A stretch of 64,000 nucleotides of DNA from Candidatus Fimadaptatus faecigallinarum. Its GTDB lineage: Bacteria > Bacillota > Clostridia > Christensenellales > Aristaeellaceae. Under the pieces are notes generated by a model. It was not told the DNA's origin. It made no database searches and worked only from the letters and a program-made list of their open reading frames with translations. The stretch covers positions 56,369 to 120,368 of the forward strand of contig DVNK01000027.1 of NCBI GenBank assembly GCA_018714445.1, written 5' to 3'. The translations under genes and the position numbers were made by a program. Numbering within the stretch: position 1 is the stretch's first letter; every line of letters starts with the position of its first letter. This document shows, piece after piece, positions 26,404 through 35,531 of this stretch.

Positions 26404-27792
26404 ATGCTGAAGGAATATTCTACGATACGCGAGGTCGTGGGCCCGCTGATGCTGGTCGAAGGCGTCAGCGGCGTCAAGTACGACGAACTGGTCGAGATAG
26501 AACAGGCCGATGGCGAAAAGCGCTCGGGCCGCGTGCTGGAGGTCAACGGCGACAAGGCCATGGTGCAGCTGTTCGAGAGCAGCCAGGGCCTCAAGATATC
26601 CACCAGCAAGGCGCGCTTCCTGGGCCGCAGCATAGAGCTGAGCGTGTCGATGGACATGCTGGGGCGCGTGTTCGACGGCATGGGCCGCCCGCGCGACAAC
26701 GGCCCTGAGATAATCCCCGAGATGCGCCTGGACATGAACGGCTCGCCGATAAACCCCGCCGCGCGCGACTACCCCAGCGAGTTCATACAGACCGGCATAT
26801 CGGCGATAGACGGCCTGAACACGCTGGTGCGCGGCCAGAAGCTGCCGGTGTTTTCGGGCAGCGGCCTGCCTCATGCGCAGTTGGCGGCGCAGATAGCGCG
26901 TCAGGCGCGAGTGCTGGGCGGCGACGCGAGCAACTTCGCGGTGGTGTTCGGCGCGATAGGCATAACGTTTGAGGAAGCCGACTTCTTCATAAGCGACTTC
27001 AGGCGCACCGGCGCGATAGACCGCGCGGTGCTGTTCATGAACCTGGCCAACGACCCGGCGATAGAGCGCATAGCTACGCCGCGCATGGCGCTGACCGCGG
27101 CCGAGTACCTGGCGTACGAAAAGGACATGCACGTGCTGGTCATACTGACCGACATAACCAACTATGCCGAGGCGCTGCGCGAGGTGTCGGCGGCGCGCAA
27201 GGAGGTGCCGGGCCGGCGCGGCTACCCGGGCTACCTGTACACCGACCTGGCGACGATGTACGAGCGCGCCGGGCGCATACGCGGCAAGAAGGGCTCGGTC
27301 ACGCAGATACCGATACTGACGATGCCCGAGGACGACAAGACCCACCCGATACCCGACCTGACCGGCTACATAACCGAGGGCCAGATAATACTGTCGCGCG
27401 AGCTGTACCGGCGCGGCATAGAGCCGCCGATAGACGTGCTGCCGTCGCTGAGCCGCCTGAAGGACAAGGGCATAGGCGCAGGCAAGACCCGCGAGGATCA
27501 CGCCCCCACTATGAACCAGCTGTTCGCGGCGTACTCGCGCGGCAAGGACGCCAAGGAACTGGCGGTCATACTGGGCGACGCGGCGCTGTCGGATGAGGAC
27601 AAGCTCTACGCCAAGTTCGCCGAGGAGTTCGAAAAGCGGTACGTGGCTCAGGGCTACGACACCAACCGCTCGATAACCGAGACGCTGGATCTGGGCTGGG
27701 ATCTGCTCAAGATACTGCCGCGCTCCGAGCTCAAGCGCATACGCGACGACATGCTCGACAAGTACATGGGGCCGGCGGAAGGTGATGAATAA
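26404..27792 (+). CDS. ntpB: V-type ATP synthase subunit B
   Basis: 462 residues. The N-terminus [38 protein letters not shown] (the degenerate P-loop of non-catalytic B subunits) and [38 protein letters not shown] are all typical. It alternates with A in the hexameric head. Its stop TAA shares one base with the ntpD ATG. Confidence 0.97.
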   Translation: MLKEYSTIREVVGPLMLVEGVSGVKYDELVEIEQADGEKRSGRVLEVNGDKAMVQLFESSQGLKISTSKARFLGRSIELSVSMDMLGRVFDGMGRPRDNGPEIIPEMRLDMNGSPINPAARDYPSEFIQTGISAIDGLNTLVRGQKLPVFSGSGLPHAQLAAQIARQARVLGGDASNFAVVFGAIGITFEEADFFISDFRRTGAIDRAVLFMNLANDPAIERIATPRMALTAAEYLAYEKDMHVLVILTDITNYAEALREVSAARKEVPGRRGYPGYLYTDLATMYERAGRIRGKKGSVTQIPILTMPEDDKTHPIPDLTGYITEGQIILSRELYRRGIEPPIDVLPSLSRLKDKGIGAGKTREDHAPTMNQLFAAYSRGKDAKELAVILGDAALSDEDKLYAKFAEEFEKRYVAQGYDTNRSITETLDLGWDLLKILPRSELKRIRDDMLDKYMGPAEGDE

Positions 27793-28439
27793 TGGCGGGC
27801 GCATTGAGGGTCAACCCCACGCGCATGGAGCTGACGCGCCTTAAAAAGCGCCTCAAGACCGCCGTGCGCGGCCATAAGCTGCTCAAGGACAAGCGCGACG
27901 AGATGATGCGCCGGTTCGTGCTGCTGATACGCGAAAACCAGCGGCTGCGGCTGAGCGTGGAGAAGAAGCTGGGCCTGGCGCTGGGCGAGTTTGCGCTGTG
28001 CCGTGGCGCCATGGATTCGAGCATGCTGGAGCAGGCGCTGCTCTACCCGGTGCGCACGGCCGACGTGACCGTGGGCATGGGCAACATAATGTCGGTCAAG
28101 GTGCCCACGTTCAGCATCGACGAGCAGGCGCTGGGCGAGACGCAGCTCAGTTACGGCCTGGTGCAGACCAGCGCTCAGCTGGACGGCGCGATAGCCCAGC
28201 TGGCCGACGCGCTGCCCGAACTGATAGCGCTGGCGCAGATCGAAAAGACCTGCGACATGCTGGCCGACGAGATCGAAAAGACGCGCCGCCGCGTCAACGC
28301 GCTGGAATACGTGATGATCCCCCAGTTCGAGGACACTATACGCATGATAACGATGAAGCTGGAGGAGAACGAGCGCGGCACTACGACGCGCCTAATGAAG
28401 GTAAAGGACATGATAGCCAAGCGCGAAGCCGGCGCGTGA
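27792..28439 (+). CDS. ntpD: V-type ATP synthase subunit D (central stalk)
   Basis: 215 residues: RVNPTRMELTRLKKRLKTAVRGHKLLKDKRDEMMR at the N-terminus and RRVNALEYVMIPQFEDTIRMI near the C-terminus, two long antiparallel helices. It is the rotor shaft of the V1 head. Start and previous stop overlap (TAATG). It is the last gene of the H-I-K-E-C-F-A-B-D operon; no convincing terminator with a T run follows directly. Confidence 0.95.
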   Translation: MAGALRVNPTRMELTRLKKRLKTAVRGHKLLKDKRDEMMRRFVLLIRENQRLRLSVEKKLGLALGEFALCRGAMDSSMLEQALLYPVRTADVTVGMGNIMSVKVPTFSIDEQALGETQLSYGLVQTSAQLDGAIAQLADALPELIALAQIEKTCDMLADEIEKTRRRVNALEYVMIPQFEDTIRMITMKLEENERGTTTRLMKVKDMIAKREAGA

Positions 28440-28767
28440 TCCGGATATCCCGCGCAAGCGGGCGCGCGATCGAGGCATATTTAGGGGCCGCGATGCTGTA
28501 TGCGTCGCGGCTCAGTCCGTTGACCAAGCCATGGCAGCTGAACATAACGCATTAGTCTTTTGTGAAATGACGCATGGACGATGCTTCAAAATACGTTTGA
28601 TATGGCGGGCATTTTTCATGAAGATGCCATTCGCCGTTGCTGTAAGTTTGGCCAAGCTGGCAGTATGCTTGATACTTTGCAGTGAATTGAGCCGCGATGC
28701 TGTATGCGTCGCGGCTTTGCCTGTTTTGGCAGACGCTGGGCTTTTTGGTCGCATTTGAAAATGTGGA
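28440..28767. other. Spacer with a duplicated 26-bp hairpin
   Basis: The 26-bp GCCGCGATGCTGTATGCG + TCGCGGCT occurs at 28487-28512 and 28691-28716. Each copy folds as GCCGCGA/TCGCGGC. The second is followed by a T-rich stretch and may end transcription. Short open frames here look non-coding. Confidence 0.6.
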
Positions 28768-28796
28768 TTGTATTTGTGGTGAGAGGATGTTATAAT
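28768..28796 (+). promoter_or_regulatory. Promoter of the QueG-like gene
   Basis: TTGTAT (28768-28773), 17-nt spacer, TATAAT (28791-28796). Confidence 0.7.
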
Positions 28797-28849
28797 GCAG
28801 ATTATGTAGAGCGAATCGCAGTATGGCGCGGCGCGCCGGAAGGGGCAGT

Positions 28850-29818
28850 ATGAACGAGGCAGAACTCAAAGCGCTGGCAGGCAGGTATGGCTTTGCGCGG
28901 GTAGCGCTGTGCGCGCCGGAGCCGTTTGAGCGCTGGGGCAGGGCGCGCGCGGGCGCACACCGCACTGCGCAGCACCTGAGCGCTAACCCGCTTGAGATAG
29001 CGCCATGGGCCCGGGCTATATGTGTGGCGGCGCTGCCGTACCCGCTGTATAAGCCGGAGCGCGGCGTGAGCGTGGCGGCGTACTACGTCGAGTACAACGC
29101 CGCGCATGCGCGTGGCACGGAGTTCGTGCGCGAGCTGAACGCGCGCGGCGTTACGTCGATGCTGCTGGAGATTCCCGCCAAGCCCGCAGCCGAGCGCGCC
29201 GGGCTGGGTACGTATGGCCGGAACGGGCTGATACAGATACCGGGACTGGGCGGCTGTGTGATGCTCAGGTGTATCGCGCTGGGCGAGGGATTTGAGGCTG
29301 CCGGGCCATATCCGGGCGGCGATGCCGACGCCCCTTCGCACTGCGGCACATGCCGGCGATGCGTCGACGCGTGCCCGTCGGGCGCGCTGAGCGAGGCAGG
29401 GTTTGACTTTACGCGCTGCCTGCGTGCGCACATGATGCAGGGCACGCCCGCGCCCGTTGACATCCGCAAGCAGATGGGCGGGCGGTTGCTGGGCTGCGAG
29501 GAGTGCCTGCGCGCGTGTCCGCATAACGCCGGCGCGCTTAAAGCTGCGCTTGAGCCGTCCGAGGCGCTCCGGCAGGTGCTGGACATAGCGCGGGTGCTGG
29601 ACCCGGCGACGCGCGCCGACTACATGCGCCAATACGGCGCGCTGCTGGGCTATAACTACGCGGTGACCAACCGCGTATTGTCGCAGGCGGTGTTGGTCGC
29701 GGCCAACCTGGGCATGACGGAGATGCGGGCGCTGATAGAGCCGCTGGCTGACAGCCCGTCGGAGGCGGTGTGTGAACATGCGCGCTGGGCGCTTGAGCAA
29801 ATGGCGGATGCCGATTGA
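28850..29818 (+). CDS. QueG-like iron-sulfur protein (epoxyqueuosine reductase family)
   Basis: 322 residues. The N-terminal domain resembles the cobalamin-binding part of QueG (AVALPYPLY..., LGTYGRNGLIQIPGLGG). Two ferredoxin-type clusters follow: CGTCRRCVDACPSGA and CEECLRACPHN. A short HEAT-like C-terminus (ALIEPLADSPSEAVCEHARWALEQM) is present. QueG reduces epoxyqueuosine in tRNA to queuosine with cobalamin and two 4Fe-4S clusters. This protein is shorter than E. coli QueG and no other queuosine gene is in the window, so it may be a related reductase. ATG 28850 follows GGAAGGGG. Confidence 0.75.
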   Translation: MNEAELKALAGRYGFARVALCAPEPFERWGRARAGAHRTAQHLSANPLEIAPWARAICVAALPYPLYKPERGVSVAAYYVEYNAAHARGTEFVRELNARGVTSMLLEIPAKPAAERAGLGTYGRNGLIQIPGLGGCVMLRCIALGEGFEAAGPYPGGDADAPSHCGTCRRCVDACPSGALSEAGFDFTRCLRAHMMQGTPAPVDIRKQMGGRLLGCEECLRACPHNAGALKAALEPSEALRQVLDIARVLDPATRADYMRQYGALLGYNYAVTNRVLSQAVLVAANLGMTEMRALIEPLADSPSEAVCEHARWALEQMADAD

Positions 29819-29833
29819 AAGGAGCGGAGGCGT

Positions 29834-30349
29834 GTGGTGCGGTTGATAGAGCCGTCGGCTGAATATCTGGATTCATACATTGAGGCGTATGACGAAAACG
29901 CGGTCGCGGGCATCACAGCGCACAGGTTCCGCGATGCGCGCAAAGAGGACGTGCTGGCGCGCTTTGACGCCTATGCGCACGAGCGCGATCTGCCGCCGAA
30001 CCGCGTGGGCGCGCACTTCTACTGGCTGGTTGACGACGCGCGCGGACGGTTTCTGGGCGAGATATCGGTGCGCCACAGGCTCACCGAGGCGCTCAGGCGC
30101 TATGCCGGTCACATAGGCTACGGCGTGCGCGCATCCGAGCAGGGCAAGGGCTATGGCACGCTGATGTTGAAGCTGGCGCTGGAACGGGCGCGCGAGCTGG
30201 GCATAAAGCAGGTGCTGATAACCTGCGACGACGACAACATGGCCTCGGCGCGCGTAATAGAGAAAAACGGACTCGCGCTTCAGGACAGGATAGTAAACGA
30301 AGTTGATGGAAAGCAGATCGTCACGCGGCGCTATATTGGGCAGCTGTGA
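29834..30349 (+). CDS. GNAT-family N-acetyltransferase
   Basis: 171 residues from GTG, with AGGAGCGGAGG upstream. GNAT motifs: GEISVRHRLTEAL, HIGYGVRASEQGKGYGTLMLKLALE (acetyl-CoA loop EQGKGYGT), VLITCDDDNMASARVIEKNGL. This resembles the RimJ/YkkB-like group that modifies small amines. It lies 15 bp downstream of the QueG-like gene. The substrate is unknown. Confidence 0.85.
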   Translation: MVRLIEPSAEYLDSYIEAYDENAVAGITAHRFRDARKEDVLARFDAYAHERDLPPNRVGAHFYWLVDDARGRFLGEISVRHRLTEALRRYAGHIGYGVRASEQGKGYGTLMLKLALERARELGIKQVLITCDDDNMASARVIEKNGLALQDRIVNEVDGKQIVTRRYIGQL

Positions 30350-30474
30350 GCGATACGGGCCGCGGGCGATTTATCTCACTCTCATCTGGCGACACACGGC
30401 GATTGGCCGGTGATGCGATAGTGTTGAATCTAATGCACGGGCGGGGCCCGATGCGTGTGCAAGGAGGATGAGCG

Positions 30475-33400
30475 ATGTTTTATCCCAAGTCAAAAACCAA
30501 AAAGCTGGATATAAAACTGTTTGAGAACCCCACGAGCGAGTATCGCGGCACGCCGTTCTGGGCGTGGAACTGCAAGCTGGACAAGGATGAGCTGCTCTGG
30601 CAGATAGACGTGCTCAAGGAGATGGGCTTTGGCGGTTTCCACATGCATTCGCGTTCGGGCATGGCGACGCCCTACCTGACCGACGAGTTCATGGATCTTG
30701 TCAAGGCGTGCCGCGACCGCGCTGCGCGCAATAAGATGCTGTGCTACCTGTATGACGAGGATCGTTGGCCCTCGGGCGCGGCGGGCGGTCTGGTCACGCG
30801 CGACAAGCGCTACCGCGCGCGGTATCTGCTGATGACGCCCACGCCCTATACCGGGCACAGTGCGCATGCGCATATAGACGGCGACGCGGTGTCGGCGCGC
30901 GCCGAGAACGGAGAGCTGCTGGCGCGCTATGAGGTGACGCTGGATCACGGATATCTTAAGGATTACCGCCGCCTGGCCGATGGCGAGCCGGATGGTCAGA
31001 ATACCTGGTACGCGTATCTTGAGACTATGGTGGAAGCGCCGTGGTACAACAACCAGACGTACCTGAATACGCTGGACAAGCCCTCGGTCGAGCGTTTCGT
31101 CGAGGTCACGCACGAGGCGTACCTCAAGGCGGTCGGCGACAGCTTTGGCGGCGTGGTGCCGTCTATATTCACCGACGAGCCGCAGTTCACGCGCAAGCAG
31201 ACGCTGTCGTTTGCCGACGCGCGCGAGGACGTGACGCTGCCGTTTACGCACGACCTGCCCGACACGTTCCGCGCGGCGTATGGCGAGGAATTGCTGGACC
31301 ATCTGCCGGAACTGCTGTGGGATCTGCCGGATGGCAAGGTTTCGCTGATACGATATCACTATCACGATCATATCGCGGAGCGGTTTGCGTCGGCGTTTGC
31401 GGACACGGTGGGCGCGTGGTGCCAGGCGCATGGCATAATGCTGACCGGCCACATGATGGAGGAACCGACGCTACGCAGTCAGACCGCCGCGCTGGGCGAC
31501 TGCATGCGCTCGTACAGGTCGTTCCAGCTGCCGGGCATAGACATGCTGTGCGACCGGCGCGAGTTCACCACGGCCAAGCAGGCGCAGTCGGCGGCGCATC
31601 AGTACGGCTGCCCAGGCGTGTTGAGCGAGCTGTACGGCGTGACCAACTGGGACTATGACTTCCGCGGGCACAAGTCGCAGGGCGACTGGCAGGCGGCGCT
31701 GGGCGTGACGGTGCGCGTGCCGCATCTGAGCTGGGTGTCGATGGGCGGCGAAGCCAAGCGTGACTATCCGGCGTCGATAAACTATCAGTCGCCGTGGTAC
31801 CGCGAGTATCCGTATGTCGAGAACTACTTTGCGCGCGTGAACACCGCTATGACGCGCGGCAAGCCTATAGTGGGCGTGGGCGTGGTGCACCCGGTCGAGA
31901 GCTACTGGCTGCACTGGGGCCCCAACGAGCAGACCGCCGCCGTGCGCGACGAGATGGACCGGCACTTTACCGATCTGGCCGAGTGGCTCATAACCGGCTC
32001 GATCGACTTCGACTACATAAGCGAGTCGCTGTTGCCCGGCCAGTGTGCAAAGGGCAGCAAGCCGCTCAAGGTCGGCAAGATGCAGTACAGCACGGTCATA
32101 GTGCCCGACATGGAGACGATACGCTCGTCGACGCTGGACCGGTTGGAGGCGTTCGTGCGCGGCGGCGGGCGACTGATATTCGCCGGGCGCGTGCCGTGGC
32201 TGGTCGACGCGATACCGTCGGATCGCGCGCTCAAGCTGAGCCGCCGCGCGCAGGTGATACCGCTGAGCCGCAACTCGGTGCTGGAAGCGCTGGCCGACGT
32301 GCGCGAGATAGACATTCGCCTCGAAAACGGCGCGCGCTCCGAGGACCTGGTCACGCAGTACCGCCAGGACGGCGCCGAACGCTGGCTGTTCATAGCCCAT
32401 GCGTTCAACCCCGTAAACCCGGATGCCACGCGGCGCCACCAACTGACCGTGCGCATAAAGGGCGAGTTCTATGCCCGGCAGTTCGACGCGCTCGACGGAC
32501 AGGTAAAGCCGCTTGAGTGCTCGCGCGCGGACGGCGTAACTACGGTCAAATTCGATATGGACGCTTATGACAGCATGCTGATAAACCTCACTCAGACCGA
32601 TGAGATCGGAAGGGTGTTCGAGTGCGAAGTGGGCGGGGATATGTGCATGCACCGCCTGCCGGGCAGCGCGCTGGTCGAACTGGACGAGCCCAACGTGCTG
32701 ATGCTGGACATGGCCGAATTCAAGCTCGACGACGGCCAGTGGCAGCCGCGCGAGGAGCTGCTGCGCATAGACGATGCGGCGCGTACCGCCTGGAACATGC
32801 CGCTGCGCGGCAAGAACTACGCTCAGCCCTGGGTCGACGCCGGCAAGGTGTTCGACGACGGCCAGCATACGCTGTATCTGCGCTTTGCGATAGACAGCGA
32901 GGTCGTCGTGTCCGAGCCCGAACTGGCGATGGAAGAGGCCCAAAACGCTCGCGTGACGCTGGACGGCGTGCCGGTCGAACTCAAGGACAACGGCTGGTTT
33001 GTCGACAAGGCGATACGGCGCTACCGGCTGCCGGCGTTCGGGTCGGGGCGGCATGAACTGGAGCTGGCGATAGATTTCAAGCGCGGCGGCAATCTGGAGT
33101 GGTGCTATCTGCTGGGCGACTTTGGCGTAAAGCTAAAGGGCGATTGCGGAGTGCTGACCGCGCCGGTAAAGGAGCTGGGCATGGGCGACTGGGCGAACCA
33201 GGGCCTGCCGTTCTATGCGGGCAGCTTGACGTACTATTTCGACGTCGAAGCCCGGCAGGATGGCATAACGCTGCGCGTGCCGCAGTATCGCGGCGCTGTG
33301 CTCGAGATAACGCTGGACGGCCAGCGGCAGGGACTTATCGCGTATGCGCCGTACGTATTGCACATGGATGCGCAGCCCGGACGGCATAAGCTGGGCATAA

Positions 33401-33564
33401 AGGTGTACGGCAACCGCGTCAACGCGTTTGGCCCGATGCACAACTGCGACCGCACATGGCCGTATTATGGGCCGCAGAGCTGGCATACGACCGGCGTGCA
33501 GTGGAGCTATTCGTATCGGCTGTGGCCTATGGGACTGCTGGTTGAGCCGTGGGTAATAGTCTGA
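30475..33564 (+). CDS. Large GH106-like glycoside hydrolase (alpha-L-rhamnosidase-type)
   Basis: 1029 residues, no signal peptide, so predicted cytoplasmic. The N-terminus has the pattern of GH106-like proteins: RGTPFWAWNCKLDKDELLWQ, GFGGFHMHSRSGMATPYL and YDEDRWPSGAAGG. A (beta/alpha)8-type catalytic region extends to about 520 (FTDEPQF and MLTGHMMEEP contain candidate acids), followed by a glutamine amidotransferase-like Rossmann segment and C-terminal beta-sandwich domains (about 700-1029). GH106 contains alpha-L-rhamnosidases, but uncharacterised relatives vary. AGGAGG precedes the ATG. It stands alone; no transporter is adjacent. Confidence 0.75.
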   Translation: MFYPKSKTKKLDIKLFENPTSEYRGTPFWAWNCKLDKDELLWQIDVLKEMGFGGFHMHSRSGMATPYLTDEFMDLVKACRDRAARNKMLCYLYDEDRWPSGAAGGLVTRDKRYRARYLLMTPTPYTGHSAHAHIDGDAVSARAENGELLARYEVTLDHGYLKDYRRLADGEPDGQNTWYAYLETMVEAPWYNNQTYLNTLDKPSVERFVEVTHEAYLKAVGDSFGGVVPSIFTDEPQFTRKQTLSFADAREDVTLPFTHDLPDTFRAAYGEELLDHLPELLWDLPDGKVSLIRYHYHDHIAERFASAFADTVGAWCQAHGIMLTGHMMEEPTLRSQTAALGDCMRSYRSFQLPGIDMLCDRREFTTAKQAQSAAHQYGCPGVLSELYGVTNWDYDFRGHKSQGDWQAALGVTVRVPHLSWVSMGGEAKRDYPASINYQSPWYREYPYVENYFARVNTAMTRGKPIVGVGVVHPVESYWLHWGPNEQTAAVRDEMDRHFTDLAEWLITGSIDFDYISESLLPGQCAKGSKPLKVGKMQYSTVIVPDMETIRSSTLDRLEAFVRGGGRLIFAGRVPWLVDAIPSDRALKLSRRAQVIPLSRNSVLEALADVREIDIRLENGARSEDLVTQYRQDGAERWLFIAHAFNPVNPDATRRHQLTVRIKGEFYARQFDALDGQVKPLECSRADGVTTVKFDMDAYDSMLINLTQTDEIGRVFECEVGGDMCMHRLPGSALVELDEPNVLMLDMAEFKLDDGQWQPREELLRIDDAARTAWNMPLRGKNYAQPWVDAGKVFDDGQHTLYLRFAIDSEVVVSEPELAMEEAQNARVTLDGVPVELKDNGWFVDKAIRRYRLPAFGSGRHELELAIDFKRGGNLEWCYLLGDFGVKLKGDCGVLTAPVKELGMGDWANQGLPFYAGSLTYYFDVEARQDGITLRVPQYRGAVLEITLDGQRQGLIAYAPYVLHMDAQPGRHKLGIKVYGNRVNAFGPMHNCDRTWPYYGPQSWHTTGVQWSYSYRLWPMGLLVEPWVIV

Positions 33565-33589
33565 TATGTCGAACTTGTGAGCGTGATGG

Positions 33590-33621
33590 GGAGCGGCGCA
33601 GCGTTGCGTCGCTCCGCTTTG
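33590..33621 (+). terminator. Terminator after the GH106-like gene
   Basis: GGAGCG-G-CGCA, loop GCGT, TGCG-T-CGCTCC, then GCTTTGT (short T run). Confidence 0.5.
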
Positions 33622-33700
33622 TCGGCGGCGCGAGCTAACTGAACCGCGGCGCGTCGCCTGACCGCATGCCTTGAAGGCGGTATGGGCGCGCGGCCGGAGC

Positions 33701-33729
33701 TTGTTATCTAAAAGCAGGTATGCTATAAT
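33701..33729 (+). promoter_or_regulatory. Promoter of the Nudix gene
   Basis: TTGTTA (33701-33706), 17-nt spacer, TATAAT (33724-33729). Confidence 0.75.
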
Positions 33730-33760
33730 GGCGCAGTGACGCGGCTGAGGAGGGCGCTTT

Positions 33761-34234
33761 ATGGGCTATATCGAGGACATGCGTGCGCGCATAGGACATG
33801 ATATGCTGATAACGGCGAGCGTGGCGGTGCTGGTCAGCGACGGGCGGCGGATACTGCTTCAGCGGCGGCGTGACAACGGCTTGTGGGCGCTGCATGGCGG
33901 CATGATAGAGATAGGCGAGACGTTTGAGGACGCCGCGCGGCGCGAACTGCGCGAGGAGACCGGGCTTACGGCAGGACGGCTGGAGCTGTGCGGGCTGGCG
34001 TCCGGACCGGACAGGATATACACATATCCCAATGGCGACAGGGTTTATGCGGTGGGCGTGGTGTATTTGTGCCGGGAATTCAGCGGCGAGCTGCGCGCGC
34101 AGCCCGAGGAAGTGACGCGGCTGGAGTGGTTCGACGTGGACGCGTTGCCGGAGCTGAGTCCGCCCGAGGCCCGGCAGATAGCGCAACTGGCCCGGCGCAT
34201 AGCGCGCGAGCAGTCGGGCGGCTATGCCAAATGA
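33761..34234 (+). CDS. Nudix hydrolase
   Basis: 157 residues. A complete Nudix box, GGMIEIGETFEDAARRELREETGL (residues about 46-69), holds the catalytic Glu residues. It is preceded by ILLQRRRDNGLWALHGG. It resembles MutT-like or ADP-ribose pyrophosphatase-like members of the NUDIX set with a YxxG...YLCREFSGEL C-terminal half. The substrate cannot be told. An isochorismatase-like gene follows 63 bp later. Confidence 0.88.
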   Translation: MGYIEDMRARIGHDMLITASVAVLVSDGRRILLQRRRDNGLWALHGGMIEIGETFEDAARRELREETGLTAGRLELCGLASGPDRIYTYPNGDRVYAVGVVYLCREFSGELRAQPEEVTRLEWFDVDALPELSPPEARQIAQLARRIAREQSGGYAK

Positions 34235-34297
34235 ATATGCGGGCCGCAGACGGCGCGGCGCCGCAAGGCGATATCACAGCAGTGGAGGATATGTAAG

Positions 34298-34993
34298 GTG
34301 AAACCAAATCCAACGCGATCGGCGTTCATACTGATAGATATGGAAAACGGCTTCATCGACCCGGCGTCGGCGCATTGCATACGGGGCGCGCGGGCGACGG
34401 TGCCGGCGTGTGCGCGGGCGCTGGCGGCGGCCCGGCGCAAGGGCATACCGGTGTTCTTTGTGAAGCGGATGTACCGCGCGGACGGCAGCGACGTTGAGTT
34501 GACGCGGCATGCGGCATGGCAGTCGGGCGGGCGCGCGATGCGGCCGGCGTCGACTGGCGCGACCGGCGCAGATGTGCCCAGGGAGCTCGCGCCGCAGCCA
34601 GGCGACTACACGATTATCAAGCCGCGCTGGAGCGCGTTTTTCGGCACGGAGCTGGATCTGATACTCAGGCGGCTGGACGTGCGCACGGTGATACTGGCGG
34701 GCACGACTACGCCCAACTGCGTGCGCACGAGCTGCTACGACGCCAACGCGCTGGACTACAATGTGGTTGTGGTCGAGGACTGCTGCTCATCGGCGACCGA
34801 TGAGATACAGCGCGCCAATATCGACGACATGCGGCGCATGGGTGCGGTGATAATCAGCGAGGCTGAATTCGAGGATTACGACGAGCATACCGTGCCCGAC
34901 CTGGCGCAGGCGATACGCGCACAGATGCTCAGCAGCGACGATGCGCCCGAACCTTTCGACGTGCATCCGGCTGGCTGGCCGGATCTGTGGTGA
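34298..34993 (+). CDS. Isochorismatase-family cysteine hydrolase
   Basis: 231 residues from GTG (GTGGAGG upstream). The catalytic triad can be read: Asp in FILIDMENGF, Lys in IIKPRWSAFFGTELD and Cys in AGTTTPNCVRTSCYDA, with the cis-peptide-like TTTPNC turn. Family members hydrolyse isochorismate, nicotinamide, N-carbamoyl amides or ureas. The ~30-residue C-terminal extension (DVHPAGWPDLW) is not diagnostic. Confidence 0.85.
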   Translation: MKPNPTRSAFILIDMENGFIDPASAHCIRGARATVPACARALAAARRKGIPVFFVKRMYRADGSDVELTRHAAWQSGGRAMRPASTGATGADVPRELAPQPGDYTIIKPRWSAFFGTELDLILRRLDVRTVILAGTTTPNCVRTSCYDANALDYNVVVVEDCCSSATDEIQRANIDDMRRMGAVIISEAEFEDYDEHTVPDLAQAIRAQMLSSDDAPEPFDVHPAGWPDLW

Positions 34994-35188
34994 CGCGCGC
35001 TGGTTGAGCCTGTGGCGCATGCCGTAATTGGCCGGCGCCGCTTGCTGCGATGTGCGCCGAATCGATGGTGGGGATCGCTGCCACGCACGTCAACGCGCGC
35101 GCCGGGCGGGGCAGGCTGTGGCTGATGCGGACGGCGGGCATGCCGGCAGGTTAAGGCGCTCGCGTCCGGTTAAGTTTTGACGGAAAAC
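34994..35188. other. Spacer before the T-box promoter
   Basis: About 195 bp; no gene or structured element recognised. Confidence 0.4.
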
Positions 35189-35217
35189 TTGCCTTTTGAG
35201 GGCAAATGTGATATCAT
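35189..35217 (+). promoter_or_regulatory. Promoter of the T-box-hisS-aspS transcript
   Basis: TTGCCT (35189-35194), 17-nt spacer, TATCAT (35212-35217). The predicted +1 is near 35224. Confidence 0.65.
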
Positions 35218-35223
35218 TGACAG

Positions 35224-35490
35224 CAAACACAGCGCAAATGCGGTGAAGGGAAGAGTAGGACGCGGCGCGCGGTACAGGGAAGCGGGTCATGATTGAGAGC
35301 CCGCCCGAATGCGCGGTCTGAACGACACCCCGGAGCAGTCCGCAGGAAATGGCGGAACGTGAGATCGCGTTAAGATCGGCGCAGGCGCATGACGGGTTCG
35401 TGCGCGGCGCGATGAGAAGGGCCATGGCCCTTGAAGCAGGGTGGCACCGCGGTCTTTCGCCCCTACATGGGGCGGAGGATCGCGTTTTTA
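35224..35490 (+). ncRNA. T-box leader of hisS-aspS with GACAC specifier
   Basis: The T-box proper AGGGTGGCACCGCGG lies at 35438-35452. GAAGGGAAGAGTAGGA (about 35244) is the Stem I 5' S-turn/K-turn region. The Stem I apical helix is GCGGGTC...GAGAGCCCGC. The 3' strand carries TGAACGACACC with GACAC at 35324-35328, which contains both GAC (Asp) and CAC (His). AAGGGCCATGGCCCTT (about 35417-35432) is the Stem III hairpin. Uncharged tRNA should favour the antiterminator and switch on both synthetases. Confidence 0.92.
35448..35490 (+). terminator. T-box-controlled terminator
   Basis: CGCGGTCTTTCGCCCC pairs with GGGGCGGAGGATCGCG across a short TACAT loop, then TTTTTATTT. Its 5' arm overlaps the T-box sequence, as required for the antiterminator choice. 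Confidence 0.88.
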
Positions 35491-35531
35491 TTTATCCGCA
35501 TATGCGCGTCTATAAAAAGGGGAGGATAAAG

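Noticed and set aside
24156..26735. An 859-codon minus-strand frame
   Set aside because: It is antisense to ntpF/ntpA/ntpB, whose products are unmistakable.
28531..28758. A 75-codon frame after the V-ATPase operon
   Set aside because: No ribosome binding site, and part of it is the duplicated hairpin.
35349..35531. N-terminal extension of hisS
   Set aside because: The in-frame codons are the T-box leader and terminator; the real start at 35532 has a ribosome binding site and family-conserved N-terminus.
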